Source: UBA8199 sp035358715
GTDB taxonomy: Bacteria; Verrucomicrobiota; Verrucomicrobiia; Limisphaerales; UBA8199
DNA length: 51,088 nucleotides
Assembly (NCBI GenBank): GCA_035358715.1
Contig: DAOPPX010000021.1
Span: 1-51,088, forward strand
Reading direction: 5' to 3'
Shown: in pieces, positions 1 to 10,100 of the stretch
Layout: each line of letters begins with the position of its first letter
Numbering within the stretch: the stretch's first letter is position 1
Made by a program: the position numbers and the translations under genes
The notes under the pieces: model-generated
What the model was told of the DNA's origin: nothing
The model's database searches: none
What the model saw: only the letters and a program-made list of their open reading frames with translations

Positions 1-74
1 TAACTCATCTCAGTTAACTAGAACCAGCCAAGCTTCGCTTGGCGCTTTCCCAAACCCGCATACTTGACACCTGC

Positions 75-185
75 CGCCGGGTGAGGGCACCCAGCCTACA
101 GGGAAGGGGGGAGGCCTGTAGGCCGTGTGCCCTCACGCGGCGCAGGTTGCCGTTTCCATCAGGCTGCGGAATATGCAGGCTAAGC
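75..185. repeat. Dispersed intergenic hairpin repeat, copy A
   Basis: Imperfect inverted repeat with arms at 75-101 and 116-142 (about 3 mismatches in 27) and a 14-nt spacer. It is followed by a tail around GCCGTTTCCATC that also follows the second copy at 36440-36553. The tail runs into the stop codon of coaE at 180. Both copies have the same orientation and lie just 3' of a minus-strand gene, so the hairpin may also end transcription or protect mRNA ends. No T-tract is present for a classical intrinsic terminator. The two-copy relationship is visible directly; the function is inference. Confidence 0.75.
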
Positions 186-767
186 CAGCGATTGCAGGAT
201 GCGCTCGATCTGCGCGGCGTGCACGTCCAACCCGGCCTCCGTCCACACCAGGTAATCGGCATGGTCCATCTTCTGCTCGATGGGCCATTGGGCCCGCACG
301 CGCTGCTCGATGTGCCCGGGCGGCCAGCCCCGGGCCAGGAGGCGCGCGCGCTGGGTGGCCGCGGAGCAGGCAACGCAGATTGTCGTGTCCAACTCCGACT
401 CGGCGCCGGTCTCGAAGAGCAGGGGAATCACCACCACCGCCAGCGGATGCGCCGCCCCGCGCCAGGTCTCCATCCGGGCGCGCCAAAGCGCGCGAATAGG
501 GGGGTGGAGGATGCTCTCCAGCCGGGCCCGGGCGGCGTCATCGGCAAAAACGCGCCGCGCCAGCTCACCCCGCCGCAGCCGCCCGTCGGGCCCCACGATG
601 TCCGCTCCAAAGGCTTCAATGACCTGCACCAGGGCAGGCTGGCCCGGCTCGACCACCTCGCGCGCCAGGTCGTCTGTGTCCACCACGGGGAGCCCGCGAT
701 CGTGGAGCAGTTGGGCACAGGTGGACTTGCCCATGCCGATGCCGCCCGTTAGACCGATGACTTTCAT
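180..767 (-). CDS. coaE: Dephospho-CoA kinase
   Basis: Catalyses the last step of coenzyme A synthesis, ATP-dependent phosphorylation of the 3'-hydroxyl of dephospho-CoA, in the cytoplasm. The protein opens with a P-loop (GLTGGIGMGKST, about residues 5-16), followed by the DTDDLAREVV segment typical of CoaE and a CoA-domain/lid region rich in Arg. At 195 residues it has the normal family length. I chose the ATG at 767; a GTG two codons upstream (773) is also in frame. It is the last gene of a long co-directional run, 28 nt after the subtilisin-like gene, and its stop lies inside a dispersed hairpin repeat. In many Gammaproteobacteria coaE sits beside pilBCD, so its place at the end of a pilus-linked run is notable but may be chance. 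Confidence 0.95.
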   Translation of the reverse strand: MKVIGLTGGIGMGKSTCAQLLHDRGLPVVDTDDLAREVVEPGQPALVQVIEAFGADIVGPDGRLRRGELARRVFADDAARARLESILHPPIRALWRARMETWRGAAHPLAVVVIPLLFETGAESELDTTICVACSAATQRARLLARGWPPGHIEQRVRAQWPIEQKMDHADYLVWTEAGLDVHAAQIERILQSLA

Positions 768-795
768 AGCCACGGCCGGAATGAGGTCCGCAGCC

Positions 796-3700
796 TCAAC
801 GGCGCAAGGTGCGGTAGAAGCGGTAGCGAAGAGCCGGCGTGGTGTTGTCGGTAAAGATGAAGGTGCCCGCCGGGTTGGCGTTGGTGCTCAGCGACACCCA
901 GGAGGTGAGATTGGTCGAGCCCTGAACCACGTAATCGAAGCCCCGCTGGGCAGTGACAGTCAGGTGGAACTGGCCGCCGGAGTAGAGGCCGCTCAGAATC
1001 GCCGGCCCCGCGTAGTAAACGGTGGTCGTTGTTTGGGCCGAATTGTTGGCCGGGCCGAGGTCTTCCTCGTTGGCGACAAGGCTGACGGCATTAGTGAATG
1101 TCCCCGCCAGCGCCGGCAGGGTAACGACGACGATTTCCGCCGAGCTGCCGGGCGCGAGGTCGCCAAAGTTCCAGGCCATCACGCCGTCGGGGTAGGTGAA
1201 GCTGGCTTCAGGCGAGGCCCAGAGAAGGTCGGCGCTTGCGGGCAGGAAATTCGTGAGAACCACGCCGGTCGCCACATCCGGCCCCGAGTTTGTGAGGCGG
1301 ATAATGTTGGTCAGAGCGCTGCCGAGGTTGAGCTCCGCGGGGGATGTCAACCCGACCGCCAGGTTCACTACGTTACCCACCGTCACGACCGTCTTCAGGT
1401 TCAGGCTCCATCCGCCGGTGATGAGGCCAGAGTCGCCGGTCGCTTGATCGTAAACGTAAAGCGCCCAGGCGCCGTTCGGGTTGCTCCAGTTCAGTGCGGA
1501 GAGGCTATGTTGGTAGTATTTGGACGGAATGGTGCCAGGCAGTGTCACCGCCCCTTCATAGAAGGTGGGCCGGAAAGTGCCGCTGGCGAGTCGGTCCCAG
1601 TTAGGCAAATTGTTCGTGGCCTCGTCGTCGAAGGTCAGGGTGAGGTTGTTCGTGGCATAACCGCCGCCCGTGTGCGCCATCAGGAGCACATTGGTGCCTG
1701 ACGGACTGACCAGCAGGACGCTCACGTCGTGCGGGAACTGGTGGCCGAAGCCGTGGAGAGTGACGGTGGCTTTGCTGACCCGGCCCGTCATGCCCTCGAC
1801 GTTGATCACGGAAGGATACGGGGTGCCGCCGCCGCGATCGGGGATGGTAATCGCCGCCGAGTTGAAGTAGCTCGATGTAACAGGCGCGACAAAGGTAAAC
1901 ACGGCGTTCGGGAGAACATTGGTCACTCCCGGGCGTTCATCCCGGAGCTGCAGAGTCGCAATAAGCCCGCTGCCGAGGGCTGACGCAGCCTTGAAGCTGA
2001 AACTGCGCGCCATGGTGCCGCCGCCCTGGGGCAGGTTAGGATAATACTGAGGGATGCTCGCAGAGGTAACACCCCCTGTATTCACCAGGGTTGCCTTCAG
2101 GTTGGCGGTGTCCAGGGTGCCGATGTTTGCGAGCGCCAGGGACAGCGTCACGTTCTCGCCGGGATCAATCGCGCCATTGACCGGGCCGCTTTCATAAGTC
2201 AGCACGGCGCCAGCATCAATGATCTGTGGAGCCGGATTCACGACCGTGGCCACATGGGTTGAGCTGTTGTTGGCGGGGACCGGATCGTAGGAGCCGCTGC
2301 TGAGGCTGACGGCATTGGTCATGAAGCCGGCGGTCGAGCTGGTCAGGACAATGGAGACCGTCGCCGTGGCGTTCGAAGCCAGGTCGCCCAGGAGGCAGGT
2401 AATGGAACCGCCTGTGTTGGTGATCACCCCGATGGTTGTGCTCGAACTGGCGGCGATGAATCCGGCGCCGGCTGGCAGCGGTTGCGTCAGGACAGCACTG
2501 ACGGCCGGGGCGGGGCCGAGATTCGTGACCAGGACGATGTTGGTCAGGGAATAGCCGAGAACCACGGGGTTGGGCGCCAGGCTGTGAGCCAGGCACAAGT
2601 CCGCGAATGGCCGGTTAACGGTGGTGGCGACGGAGACGGAGTTATTGCCCGGATTCAGGTCCTGCTCGTAGGCGCCCACGCCGGCGAAACTCGTAACGGT
2701 GCCATTGGTTGCTCCCTGGGGAATGACCGTGCCAGTCAACGCCACCACGTTGGTCACCCTGGCGATGGCGCCGGCGTTGACGTTGCCGAGGCTGACGGTA
2801 ACACTGCCGGGATTGGCGAACACACTCCCCTGCGATGCGCTGGCTGAAACCAGCGTCACCCCCGCCGGCAGGACATTGGTGAAGGCGACCGCTTGCGCTG
2901 CGTTCGGCCCGCCGTTGGTGATGGTGTAAACATAGGTGAGAGTGCCGCCGACCCAAGCCGGGTTCGGCGCGGCGACCGCAGTCAAAGCCAGGTCCGCCAG
3001 GCGGTTAACCGGGCTGATGCTGGTGAGGGTCAGGCTCCAGCCGTTGAAGATGATGCCGTCATCGCCGGAGCCGCCGTCGTAAACATAGAGCTTCCACGGG
3101 CCATTTGGATTCACGCTGTTGAGGGCCGAAAGCCCTGTCGAGTAAGGGCCGGGCGGGGCATTGGTCGGGAAGATGGGCATCGTGCCGTAGGCGGCCGGCC
3201 GGTAGCTGCCTGATACGAGCTGGCCAAATTCAGGCAGAGTTGTCGAGGCGGAGTCGTCGAAGGTCAAAGTGATGCCGTTTTGAACCGCCTGGTCGCCAGC
3301 ACCCGACATCACCAGCGCCTTGCCGCCACTTGGGGCGACGACCAGAACGCTCACGTCAGCCGGAAAACTGTGGCTCAGGTTCGAGAGGGTGACAGCCACC
3401 CTGCCGAGGGTGCCGGCAAAGTTGGAGACGTTGATGACGGACGGGTACGGCTTCGCCGGGCCGGACTGCTGTTCATAGGGGGGATTCGGCGCCGCCGGGT
3501 CCGGGATGTTAATGGGCTCGGCATTGGCAAAAGCCTGCGGGGCCGGCAGGGTGAAAGTAAAGAGGACCGGCGGGTAAGTATTTGTCCCATCCTGGAGCTG
3601 GAGCGTGGCGCTGACGGTGCCGCCGGCGGGGCCGTTGGCAACGAAACTGAAGGGGCGCCCGACCGAGAGGCCACTCGGGAAGAGGATGCCGTAGGACTGC

Positions 3701-6700
3701 GGGTTGTTGGGAGGAACCGGCACTACTCCATTGGTGGCCAGCAAGGTGGCGACCAGGTTGCGGGTGCTGCTGTTGCCGGCATTGCGCAGGCGCAGCGTCA
3801 TGGTGACGGTTTCACCCAGATCAACCGCCCCGTTGGCGGGTCCGCTCTCATAGGTCAAGGTGGCGCCCGCGGATACGACATTGATAAACGGCGCGGTCAC
3901 AGTGATCAGCAGGCTGGCGGTGTTGTTGGTTGGATTGGGATCCGCCTGGGCGGCCAGGACGCTGGCAGTGCTGCTAATCACACCGTTGGTGATAGTGGCA
4001 GCAACGATGGTGATTGATGCCTCCGCGCCGCCGGACAATGTGCCGAGATTCCAGATGAGGGTGCGGTTGGAAACCGACCCAGACCCCTGCGTTGCGCTGG
4101 TAGAGAGCACCGCCACCTCCGCCGGGAGCGCGCTATTAACGATGACGCCCGAGGCCGTGCTGGGCCCCAGGTTGGACACCGAAATCTTGTAAGTGACGTT
4201 GCTGCCGGCGACGACCGGGTTCGGAAGGCCGGCAAGGCTGAGGGCGAGGTCGGCGGCGGGACCGACGGCGGTAATAACCGACGCGGAGTTATTGGATGTG
4301 ATTGGATCAAACCCGCCCGCGCCTGCCGTCGCGGTAGCCTGGAGCAGTTCCTCGACGGTTGGGATCACTTTGATCGTGGCGGTAGCCGAGGCGCCCATGG
4401 CGAGCTTGTTGGTCAGGGTCCAGAGGACCACGTTGCCGAGGATGCTGACGGTGCCTCGCGAGACGGTCACCGACTGAATCGCGGCGCTCGGCGGCAGCAC
4501 ATTGGTCACGGTGATGGCCGGGGCGGGGCTGGGGCCGTTGTTGGCCAGCGAGACTGTGTAAGTCAGGGTGCCCCCGATCAAAACCGGGTTGGGCACGGCG
4601 GCAATTCCCACGGCCAGGTCCGCCGTGGGAGGCGTCACCTGGTTCCTGGCAGTAGCCGAATTGTTGCCTGGAACAAAATCCGGCTGGCCCGAAGCGACGG
4701 TCGCGGTCGAGTAAATGGTGTAATTGGTGCCCAGATCAGCCGGCTGCACGATGACCGAGAGGCTGGCCACGGATCGAGCGGGCATTGACCCGAGAGTGAA
4801 TGTAACCACTCCGCCCTGTTGCGACCAGGCTCCTTGCGATGTGGTGGCGGAAATGAAAGCCGTGCTTGGGGGCAGCAGGTGCGTCACCGTGACGTTCGTC
4901 GTGCTGCTGGGGCCGAGGTTGGTCACCGCGATATTGTATGTCAGGTTGTTCTCGGCGATCACGGTGGCGGGCTGGCCAACGATGCCAACGGCCATATCGG
5001 CGCCGGGGCATTGCCCGCCTCCGTCGGCGCAGAGCGTGGGCGTGAGGAACAGGGACCAGCATTGAATCGAGGCGATGCCGAGCCCGCTCGAGTCGGTGGC
5101 GAGGAGTTGCCAGGTGCCATTAACATTCGTGCCGGACTTGCCGGCAAAAACCGAGAGCGGTTTGGCGGGGCGGTAGCTGCCGGCAAAAGGCGGCACGCCG
5201 GAGCCGATGGGCGTGAGCGCGTCATCGTCGAAAGTGGTCCGCTGAGAGTCGGGGCTGCAGGCCAAGCCGTAGTTCTCGCCCAGGTAGCCGTTGTTGGCCG
5301 TGAGGAGGTTGGTGGTGCCGTCCGGGCCGATCAGTTCCAGTTTGAGGAAATAGTCATAAGGCTCTTCGACGAACAGGGCCACGGTGACCTTGTTGAGAGC
5401 CAAAGCGATATTGGAGACGACAATGGCGGAATTAGTCGCCCCGAGGGCGGGGATTTGAGCCGGGGAGTTGTTGTCGAACCGGATAGGGATTCCCGGAACA
5501 CCGGTTGGGAGGCTGAATTCGAGGAGGCTGACGCCGAGATCGGACCGCACGACCAGCGAAAACTCAATGGGGGTGCCGCAAATGAACTCGGGCGACGTGC
5601 TGATCTTGAACGGCACCAGATTGGTGGCGGAGGCGCCGGCGGGAAGAACGGGATAGGCGGAGGTGTCCTGGGCGATGGCGACCTCGGCATTGGTGGTCGA
5701 GAGCGTGACGGTAAGGCCGGTGACATTAGTCATGCCCAGGTTGGAAAGAACCAGATCGAGGGTATTGCACTCGTCAGCCTCGACAATGCCATTGCCATTG
5801 CCGCCAGTCACATAATTAGTAGAGACCATTAGCGGCGGCCCCTGCGGCAGGAGGCTGGCGAGCGCCCGGCTCAAGTTGAGGCGGCCACCCGAAACGCAAA
5901 GCCCCGGCACGACCGGATCAACGGTCGAGAGCAAGGTTTGCTTGACCTGGACCACGGTGAGATTGGTGTCGGCGGCGAGCAGGAAGGCGCAAGCGCCCGC
6001 AACGTGCGGAGTGGCCATGGAGGTGCCGCTCATGTACTGATAGCCGCCTCCGGGCTCGCAACTGAGGATGTCGCTGCCGGGCGCCGCCAGATCTACCGAA
6101 GTCAAGCCGTAGCAGGAGAAGCCCGAGCGGACATCGTGGTCATCGGTGGACATCACGGCGATGATGTTGGTCGAGTCGTAGCTCGACGGATAATGGGGGA
6201 TGATGTCGTTGTCGGTAGCGCTGTTGCCGGCGGCTGCCGCGAAAAGGATGCCGGCAGCGCCTGCCGCATCAATGACATCCTTGAGCGCCTGGCTGTAGCC
6301 GGTGCCGCCCCAGGAGGCATTCATTACCCGCGCGCCCATGAGCGTGGCGTATTCAATAGAAGAGATTTCATCGGCGGTGTTGCCAAAGCCCTCGGCGGTG
6401 AAGCACTTGATGGACATTATGCGCACCTGCCAGCAGACCCCGGCGACGCCGATCGCGTTGTTGCCCTCGCCGCCGATGGTGCCGGAGCAGTGAGTGCCAT
6501 GGCCGTGGTCGTCGGTCGGGTCGGCGTCGTCGTTGACGAAGTCGTAGCCAAAGAAGTCATCCACGTAACCATTGCCGTCGTTATCCATGCCGTCGCCTGG
6601 TGTCTCGCCCAGGTTGGTCCAGATGTTATTGGTCAAGTCGAGGTGGGTGTAGTCCACGCCGGTGTCAATGACGGCGACGATGATTTCGCGGCTGCCGGTA

Positions 6701-7173
6701 TTGAAGTCCCAGGCCTCGGGGGCATTGATATCGGCCCCGGGAGTGCCGCCAGTCTGGCCGGTGTTGTGCATGCCCCAGAGCTCGCTGAAGCGGGGATCAT
6801 TCGGGGCGGTCGCGGCGATTCTGTCCACGAAGTTGGCCTCGGCGTAACGGATGCCGGGAGTGCTGTTGTAGGTTGCCAGGACCTGGTCAACCTCCTGACC
6901 GGCAGGCAATGTCACCAGGCACAAGCCGGGAACCAGCCTGTAATCCTGCTTGATCGTGGCCCCGCCCAGCGCGTTGAGAATACTCGCGCGCTGCGCCGAC
7001 TGGACCTGGGCATCAAACCGGACCAGCAGGTTGGTTTTGATGTAATCAGCGCCTGGTGCGAGTTGGGTAAAGGCCAGAAGAAGCCCGACAAAGGCAAGGC
7101 GAGCGCAACGCGCGAGGCTCCCCGGGCGGTGGACAAGGTGAAGGGAGGACTTCATGTTGGGAATAGGGCGCAT
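796..7173 (-). CDS. Giant secreted subtilisin-like (S8) protease with DUF11 and P-domain repeats
   Basis: A 2125-residue exported protein. A hydrophobic signal segment lies at about residues 22-42. The S8 peptidase domain (about 130-440) has a complete catalytic set: Asp170 (VAVIDTG), His225 (DDHGHGTH), oxyanion Asn317 (AAAAGN) and Ser385 (MSGTSMATPHVAG), so it should be active. Residues about 45-115 look like an I9-type propeptide. Downstream come a P/Homo-B-like domain (about 545-720), three DUF11 domains (about 725-1085), a composite ESGP-type module plus P domain (about 1098-1384), two DUF11 domains, a second ESGP-P composite (about 1650-1928), a last DUF11 domain, and a C-terminal module ending in RFYR. 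DUF11 and P domains are common in surface proteins. The gene lies 16 nt after the 3205-residue gene, so probably in the same transcript. An in-frame ATG at 7155 is an alternative start. Function: cell-surface or released protease; substrate unknown. Confidence 0.9.
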   Translation of the reverse strand: MRPIPNMKSSLHLVHRPGSLARCARLAFVGLLLAFTQLAPGADYIKTNLLVRFDAQVQSAQRASILNALGGATIKQDYRLVPGLCLVTLPAGQEVDQVLATYNSTPGIRYAEANFVDRIAATAPNDPRFSELWGMHNTGQTGGTPGADINAPEAWDFNTGSREIIVAVIDTGVDYTHLDLTNNIWTNLGETPGDGMDNDGNGYVDDFFGYDFVNDDADPTDDHGHGTHCSGTIGGEGNNAIGVAGVCWQVRIMSIKCFTAEGFGNTADEISSIEYATLMGARVMNASWGGTGYSQALKDVIDAAGAAGILFAAAAGNSATDNDIIPHYPSSYDSTNIIAVMSTDDHDVRSGFSCYGLTSVDLAAPGSDILSCEPGGGYQYMSGTSMATPHVAGACAFLLAADTNLTVVQVKQTLLSTVDPVVPGLCVSGGRLNLSRALASLLPQGPPLMVSTNYVTGGNGNGIVEADECNTLDLVLSNLGMTNVTGLTVTLSTTNAEVAIAQDTSAYPVLPAGASATNLVPFKISTSPEFICGTPIEFSLVVRSDLGVSLLEFSLPTGVPGIPIRFDNNSPAQIPALGATNSAIVVSNIALALNKVTVALFVEEPYDYFLKLELIGPDGTTNLLTANNGYLGENYGLACSPDSQRTTFDDDALTPIGSGVPPFAGSYRPAKPLSVFAGKSGTNVNGTWQLLATDSSGLGIASIQCWSLFLTPTLCADGGGQCPGADMAVGIVGQPATVIAENNLTYNIAVTNLGPSSTTNVTVTHLLPPSTAFISATTSQGAWSQQGGVVTFTLGSMPARSVASLSVIVQPADLGTNYTIYSTATVASGQPDFVPGNNSATARNQVTPPTADLAVGIAAVPNPVLIGGTLTYTVSLANNGPSPAPAITVTNVLPPSAAIQSVTVSRGTVSILGNVVLWTLTNKLAMGASATATIKVIPTVEELLQATATAGAGGFDPITSNNSASVITAVGPAADLALSLAGLPNPVVAGSNVTYKISVSNLGPSTASGVIVNSALPAEVAVLSTSATQGSGSVSNRTLIWNLGTLSGGAEASITIVAATITNGVISSTASVLAAQADPNPTNNTASLLITVTAPFINVVSAGATLTYESGPANGAVDLGETVTMTLRLRNAGNSSTRNLVATLLATNGVVPVPPNNPQSYGILFPSGLSVGRPFSFVANGPAGGTVSATLQLQDGTNTYPPVLFTFTLPAPQAFANAEPINIPDPAAPNPPYEQQSGPAKPYPSVINVSNFAGTLGRVAVTLSNLSHSFPADVSVLVVAPSGGKALVMSGAGDQAVQNGITLTFDDSASTTLPEFGQLVSGSYRPAAYGTMPIFPTNAPPGPYSTGLSALNSVNPNGPWKLYVYDGGSGDDGIIFNGWSLTLTSISPVNRLADLALTAVAAPNPAWVGGTLTYVYTITNGGPNAAQAVAFTNVLPAGVTLVSASASQGSVFANPGSVTVSLGNVNAGAIARVTNVVALTGTVIPQGATNGTVTSFAGVGAYEQDLNPGNNSVSVATTVNRPFADLCLAHSLAPNPVVLGYSLTNIVLVTNLGPAPAVSAVLTQPLPAGAGFIAASSSTTIGVITNTGGSITCLLGDLASNATATVSIVLTSSTAGFMTNAVSLSSGSYDPVPANNSSTHVATVVNPAPQIIDAGAVLTYESGPVNGAIDPGENVTLSLALANIGTLDTANLKATLVNTGGVTSASIPQYYPNLPQGGGTMARSFSFKAASALGSGLIATLQLRDERPGVTNVLPNAVFTFVAPVTSSYFNSAAITIPDRGGGTPYPSVINVEGMTGRVSKATVTLHGFGHQFPHDVSVLLVSPSGTNVLLMAHTGGGYATNNLTLTFDDEATNNLPNWDRLASGTFRPTFYEGAVTLPGTIPSKYYQHSLSALNWSNPNGAWALYVYDQATGDSGLITGGWSLNLKTVVTVGNVVNLAVGLTSPAELNLGSALTNIIRLTNSGPDVATGVVLTNFLPASADLLWASPEASFTYPDGVMAWNFGDLAPGSSAEIVVVTLPALAGTFTNAVSLVANEEDLGPANNSAQTTTTVYYAGPAILSGLYSGGQFHLTVTAQRGFDYVVQGSTNLTSWVSLSTNANPAGTFIFTDNTTPALRYRFYRTLRR

Positions 7174-7189
7174 AAGACAAAAAAGCGGC

Positions 7190-10100
7190 TCACGGTTGCT
7201 GCGCGTGGAGCCGGAATATCTGGCCGCCGCCGATGGGCAGCGTAACCGTGTTCAGTCCGTTCACCAGAACCGGCGCCGGACTGGTAACGCGAGTCCAAAC
7301 CATCGGCGGACTCAAGGTAGGCGTGCTTTCCAAGCTGTAATTCCACACGTCGGCTGGCCAGGCGATGGTCACGTTGGCACCGGCGCGAGAGATGCTGAGC
7401 GGCAATGGCGTTGGCTCGGAGGTCCAATTCAACCGGAAGAACCGGTTGTCGAAACCGATAGGCACGACAGCGGTAATCGTCCCGCCGGCCAGAGACACCT
7501 GCGCATCGGTCACCGGCTCCCAAATGACGGGCGGCGCCAAATCCGCCGTGCTTTCCAGATAGTACCCGGCGTAGGCCGGCCACGAAATCGCCAGCCCGCC
7601 GTTGCGGCGCGCCAGGGCGAGCGGCATCGCCACCGGTTGAACGATGGTCTTGACGGCTGCCGAATTGTTCGCCTTGAAGGGATCAACGATATCGGAGCGG
7701 CAGCCGGCGGTGTCGGTGATGGTGCCGGGGGCCTCGGTCTTGACGGTGATGGTGAGGTTGGTCCGGGCACCAGGGGCCAGGCTCCCCAGATTGGTGAACA
7801 GGATGATCAGCCGGCCGGAGGGAGTGTAGGCGGCGGTGTAGTTGGCGCCTCCCGGCGATGCCGAGAAGAATGTGACGGCGGGCGGCAGAGTGTTGGAGGC
7901 AATCACCCCGGTGGCGATCGCCGGACCGAGGTTCGAGATGGTCATCGTATAGGTCAAATAATTCGTCAGCCACACCGGATTGGGTGTCCCGGCAAGTGTG
8001 AGGACCAGATTGGCAGTCGGGGTGAGGACCGACACAACCGCCGAGGCGATGTCGTCATCCGGATTCAGGTCGGAGGTGCTGGTCGTCAACGCCGCCGTGT
8101 TGGTAAAGACGCCGGTATTGGTGACTCGCACGGTAAGCGCGCTGGTGGCCCAGGCGTTTGTTTCGAGCCAGGGCACGGTCCAGGTGAACACGCCGTCGCT
8201 GTTGGTTATGCTGCCCGTTGAGCGGGAGCTGCTCACATAGACCATCCCGGCGGGCAAGATGTCGGTTACGACGATATTGGTGGCGCGCGAGGGACCGTAG
8301 TTGGTGAGCGAGAGGGTAAAGGTCAGGCTGTCGTTGACGACGTTGGTGAGGGGCGAAGCCGTCATCGTAAGGCCCACGTCCGCGGCGGCCGGGACAACAC
8401 CCGCAGTGACCAGGTTGATGGACCAGCCATTGGAAATGACACCGTCAGCCCCCGGGCTGTCGTCAATTACGTAGAGCGACCACGCGCCATTGGGATCTAT
8501 GCCGTTAAAGACCGACAGGTTGGTGCTGTAATACGCGGGTGGGGTGATGGCTGGCAGGAAGGGGGGCGTCGCCAGCGCGTAGGAGGTGGGGCGATTGGTG
8601 CCGGAAACGATCGGGCCAGATTTCCCGTTCGTCACGCTGTTTGCGGCCGCTTCGTCGAAAGTCAGGGTGACATCATCCAGGGTGTAGCTGCCGCCGCACT
8701 TGGCCATAAGGAAGGATTTCTGGCCGCTGGGCGAGAAGAGCACGGCGGCAATGTCGCTGGGCCAGGCATGGCTCAGATTTGACAAGGTCACCGTGGTTTT
8801 GGACACCAAGCCAGCCAGGCCGCTGACGTTGATTATTGAGGGATAGGGCGTGGCGCTGGAATAATCGTTGATGGTAATAGCCGCGGGATTGGCGAAGCGG
8901 ATCGGGGACTGCCCCAGCGCAAAGCTGAACAGGACCTGTCCGAGATCGGTAGCGCCGTCGTAGAGTTGGAAGGTTGCGGTGATGGTCTGGCCGTTGGTCC
9001 CGGCGGCGGTGAACGTGAAGGGCCTTGATGCCGAAGGACCGCGGGGCACGAGCGCGCCATAGTTGTTGGCCGCCGGAGTGTTGGTGAAGTTCGCTTTGGG
9101 ATTGGCGATGCCGTTGGTGGCCAGGAGCGTGGCGACCAGGCTGCTGGTATTGGTGCCGAGCTTGTTTCGCAGGGCGAAGAGCAGTGTCACCGTCTCGCCC
9201 GGGTCAATGACGCCGTTGGTTGGGCCACTTTCCCTAATAAGAGCCGTACCGGCATTGACAATCAAACTGCCATCGGTTTCCAGGATCGTCAGGGTGGCCG
9301 CGCTGGGATTAATGAACACGGCGTTGCCGACCGGGTTGCTCAGCCCAAGTTGAACGGTGGTGTCGCCGCGAAGCACGCCGTCGTCCAGGACCGGCACGGT
9401 GAAGGTCTTGACCGTCTCCCCGCGGTTGAAAGTCAGGGTTCCGCTGACATTGGTATAATTGACGCCCGGAATGGCGCTCAGCGGGGCGGTGGCGTAATTC
9501 ACCGAGACAACGCTGTTGGTGTAGTTGCTGCGCAGGACGGTAATTGTGGCGAAGCCGCCATTCTCGTTCACGCGGTAGTCCGGGCTTGAGAAGCTGATGG
9601 CGGCGAGGTCGTCGGTGATGGTAACCGTGGCGGTGGTGGGCGGAATCAACTGGGCGCCAGCGGTGGGGTTGAAGAGATTGATGCTGAAGGTCCGGTGCCC
9701 TTCGGGTTGCCGGTTGTTGAGAATCGGCACCACGAACGACTGCAACGGAACATTGTTGCTAAAAGTCAACAAGCCGCTGGTAGAAGCATAATCCACCCCG
9801 GGGACTGCGGTGTCATTATCGTAGGTCGCCGTGGCGTAGTTGACAGAAACAGTGCCGGTGTTGGCGTTGGAGCGCACGATAGTAACGAGCAGGTTACTGC
9901 TGCTCTTAAACACCCCGTAGCTGGCGGTGGTTAACGTGGATAGGTCGGCGTTGGTGATCACCAGTCGGTTGGTAGTGGCAAAAGCAAAGCCGGTATCTCT
10001 ATCGAGGACATTTACCACGGTCGAGCTGTAGTTGAAGAGCTGCGCGGGAGCTGACGGATCGCGAAGGTTCACCATGAATTGCAGGTCGCCAGTGACCCTG

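Noticed and set aside
28..42. Small hairpin GCCAAGC-TTC-GCTTGGC at the left edge as a coaE terminator
   Set aside because: Seven-bp stem without a T-tract and more than 130 nt from the stop codon; the larger hairpin repeat lies in between.
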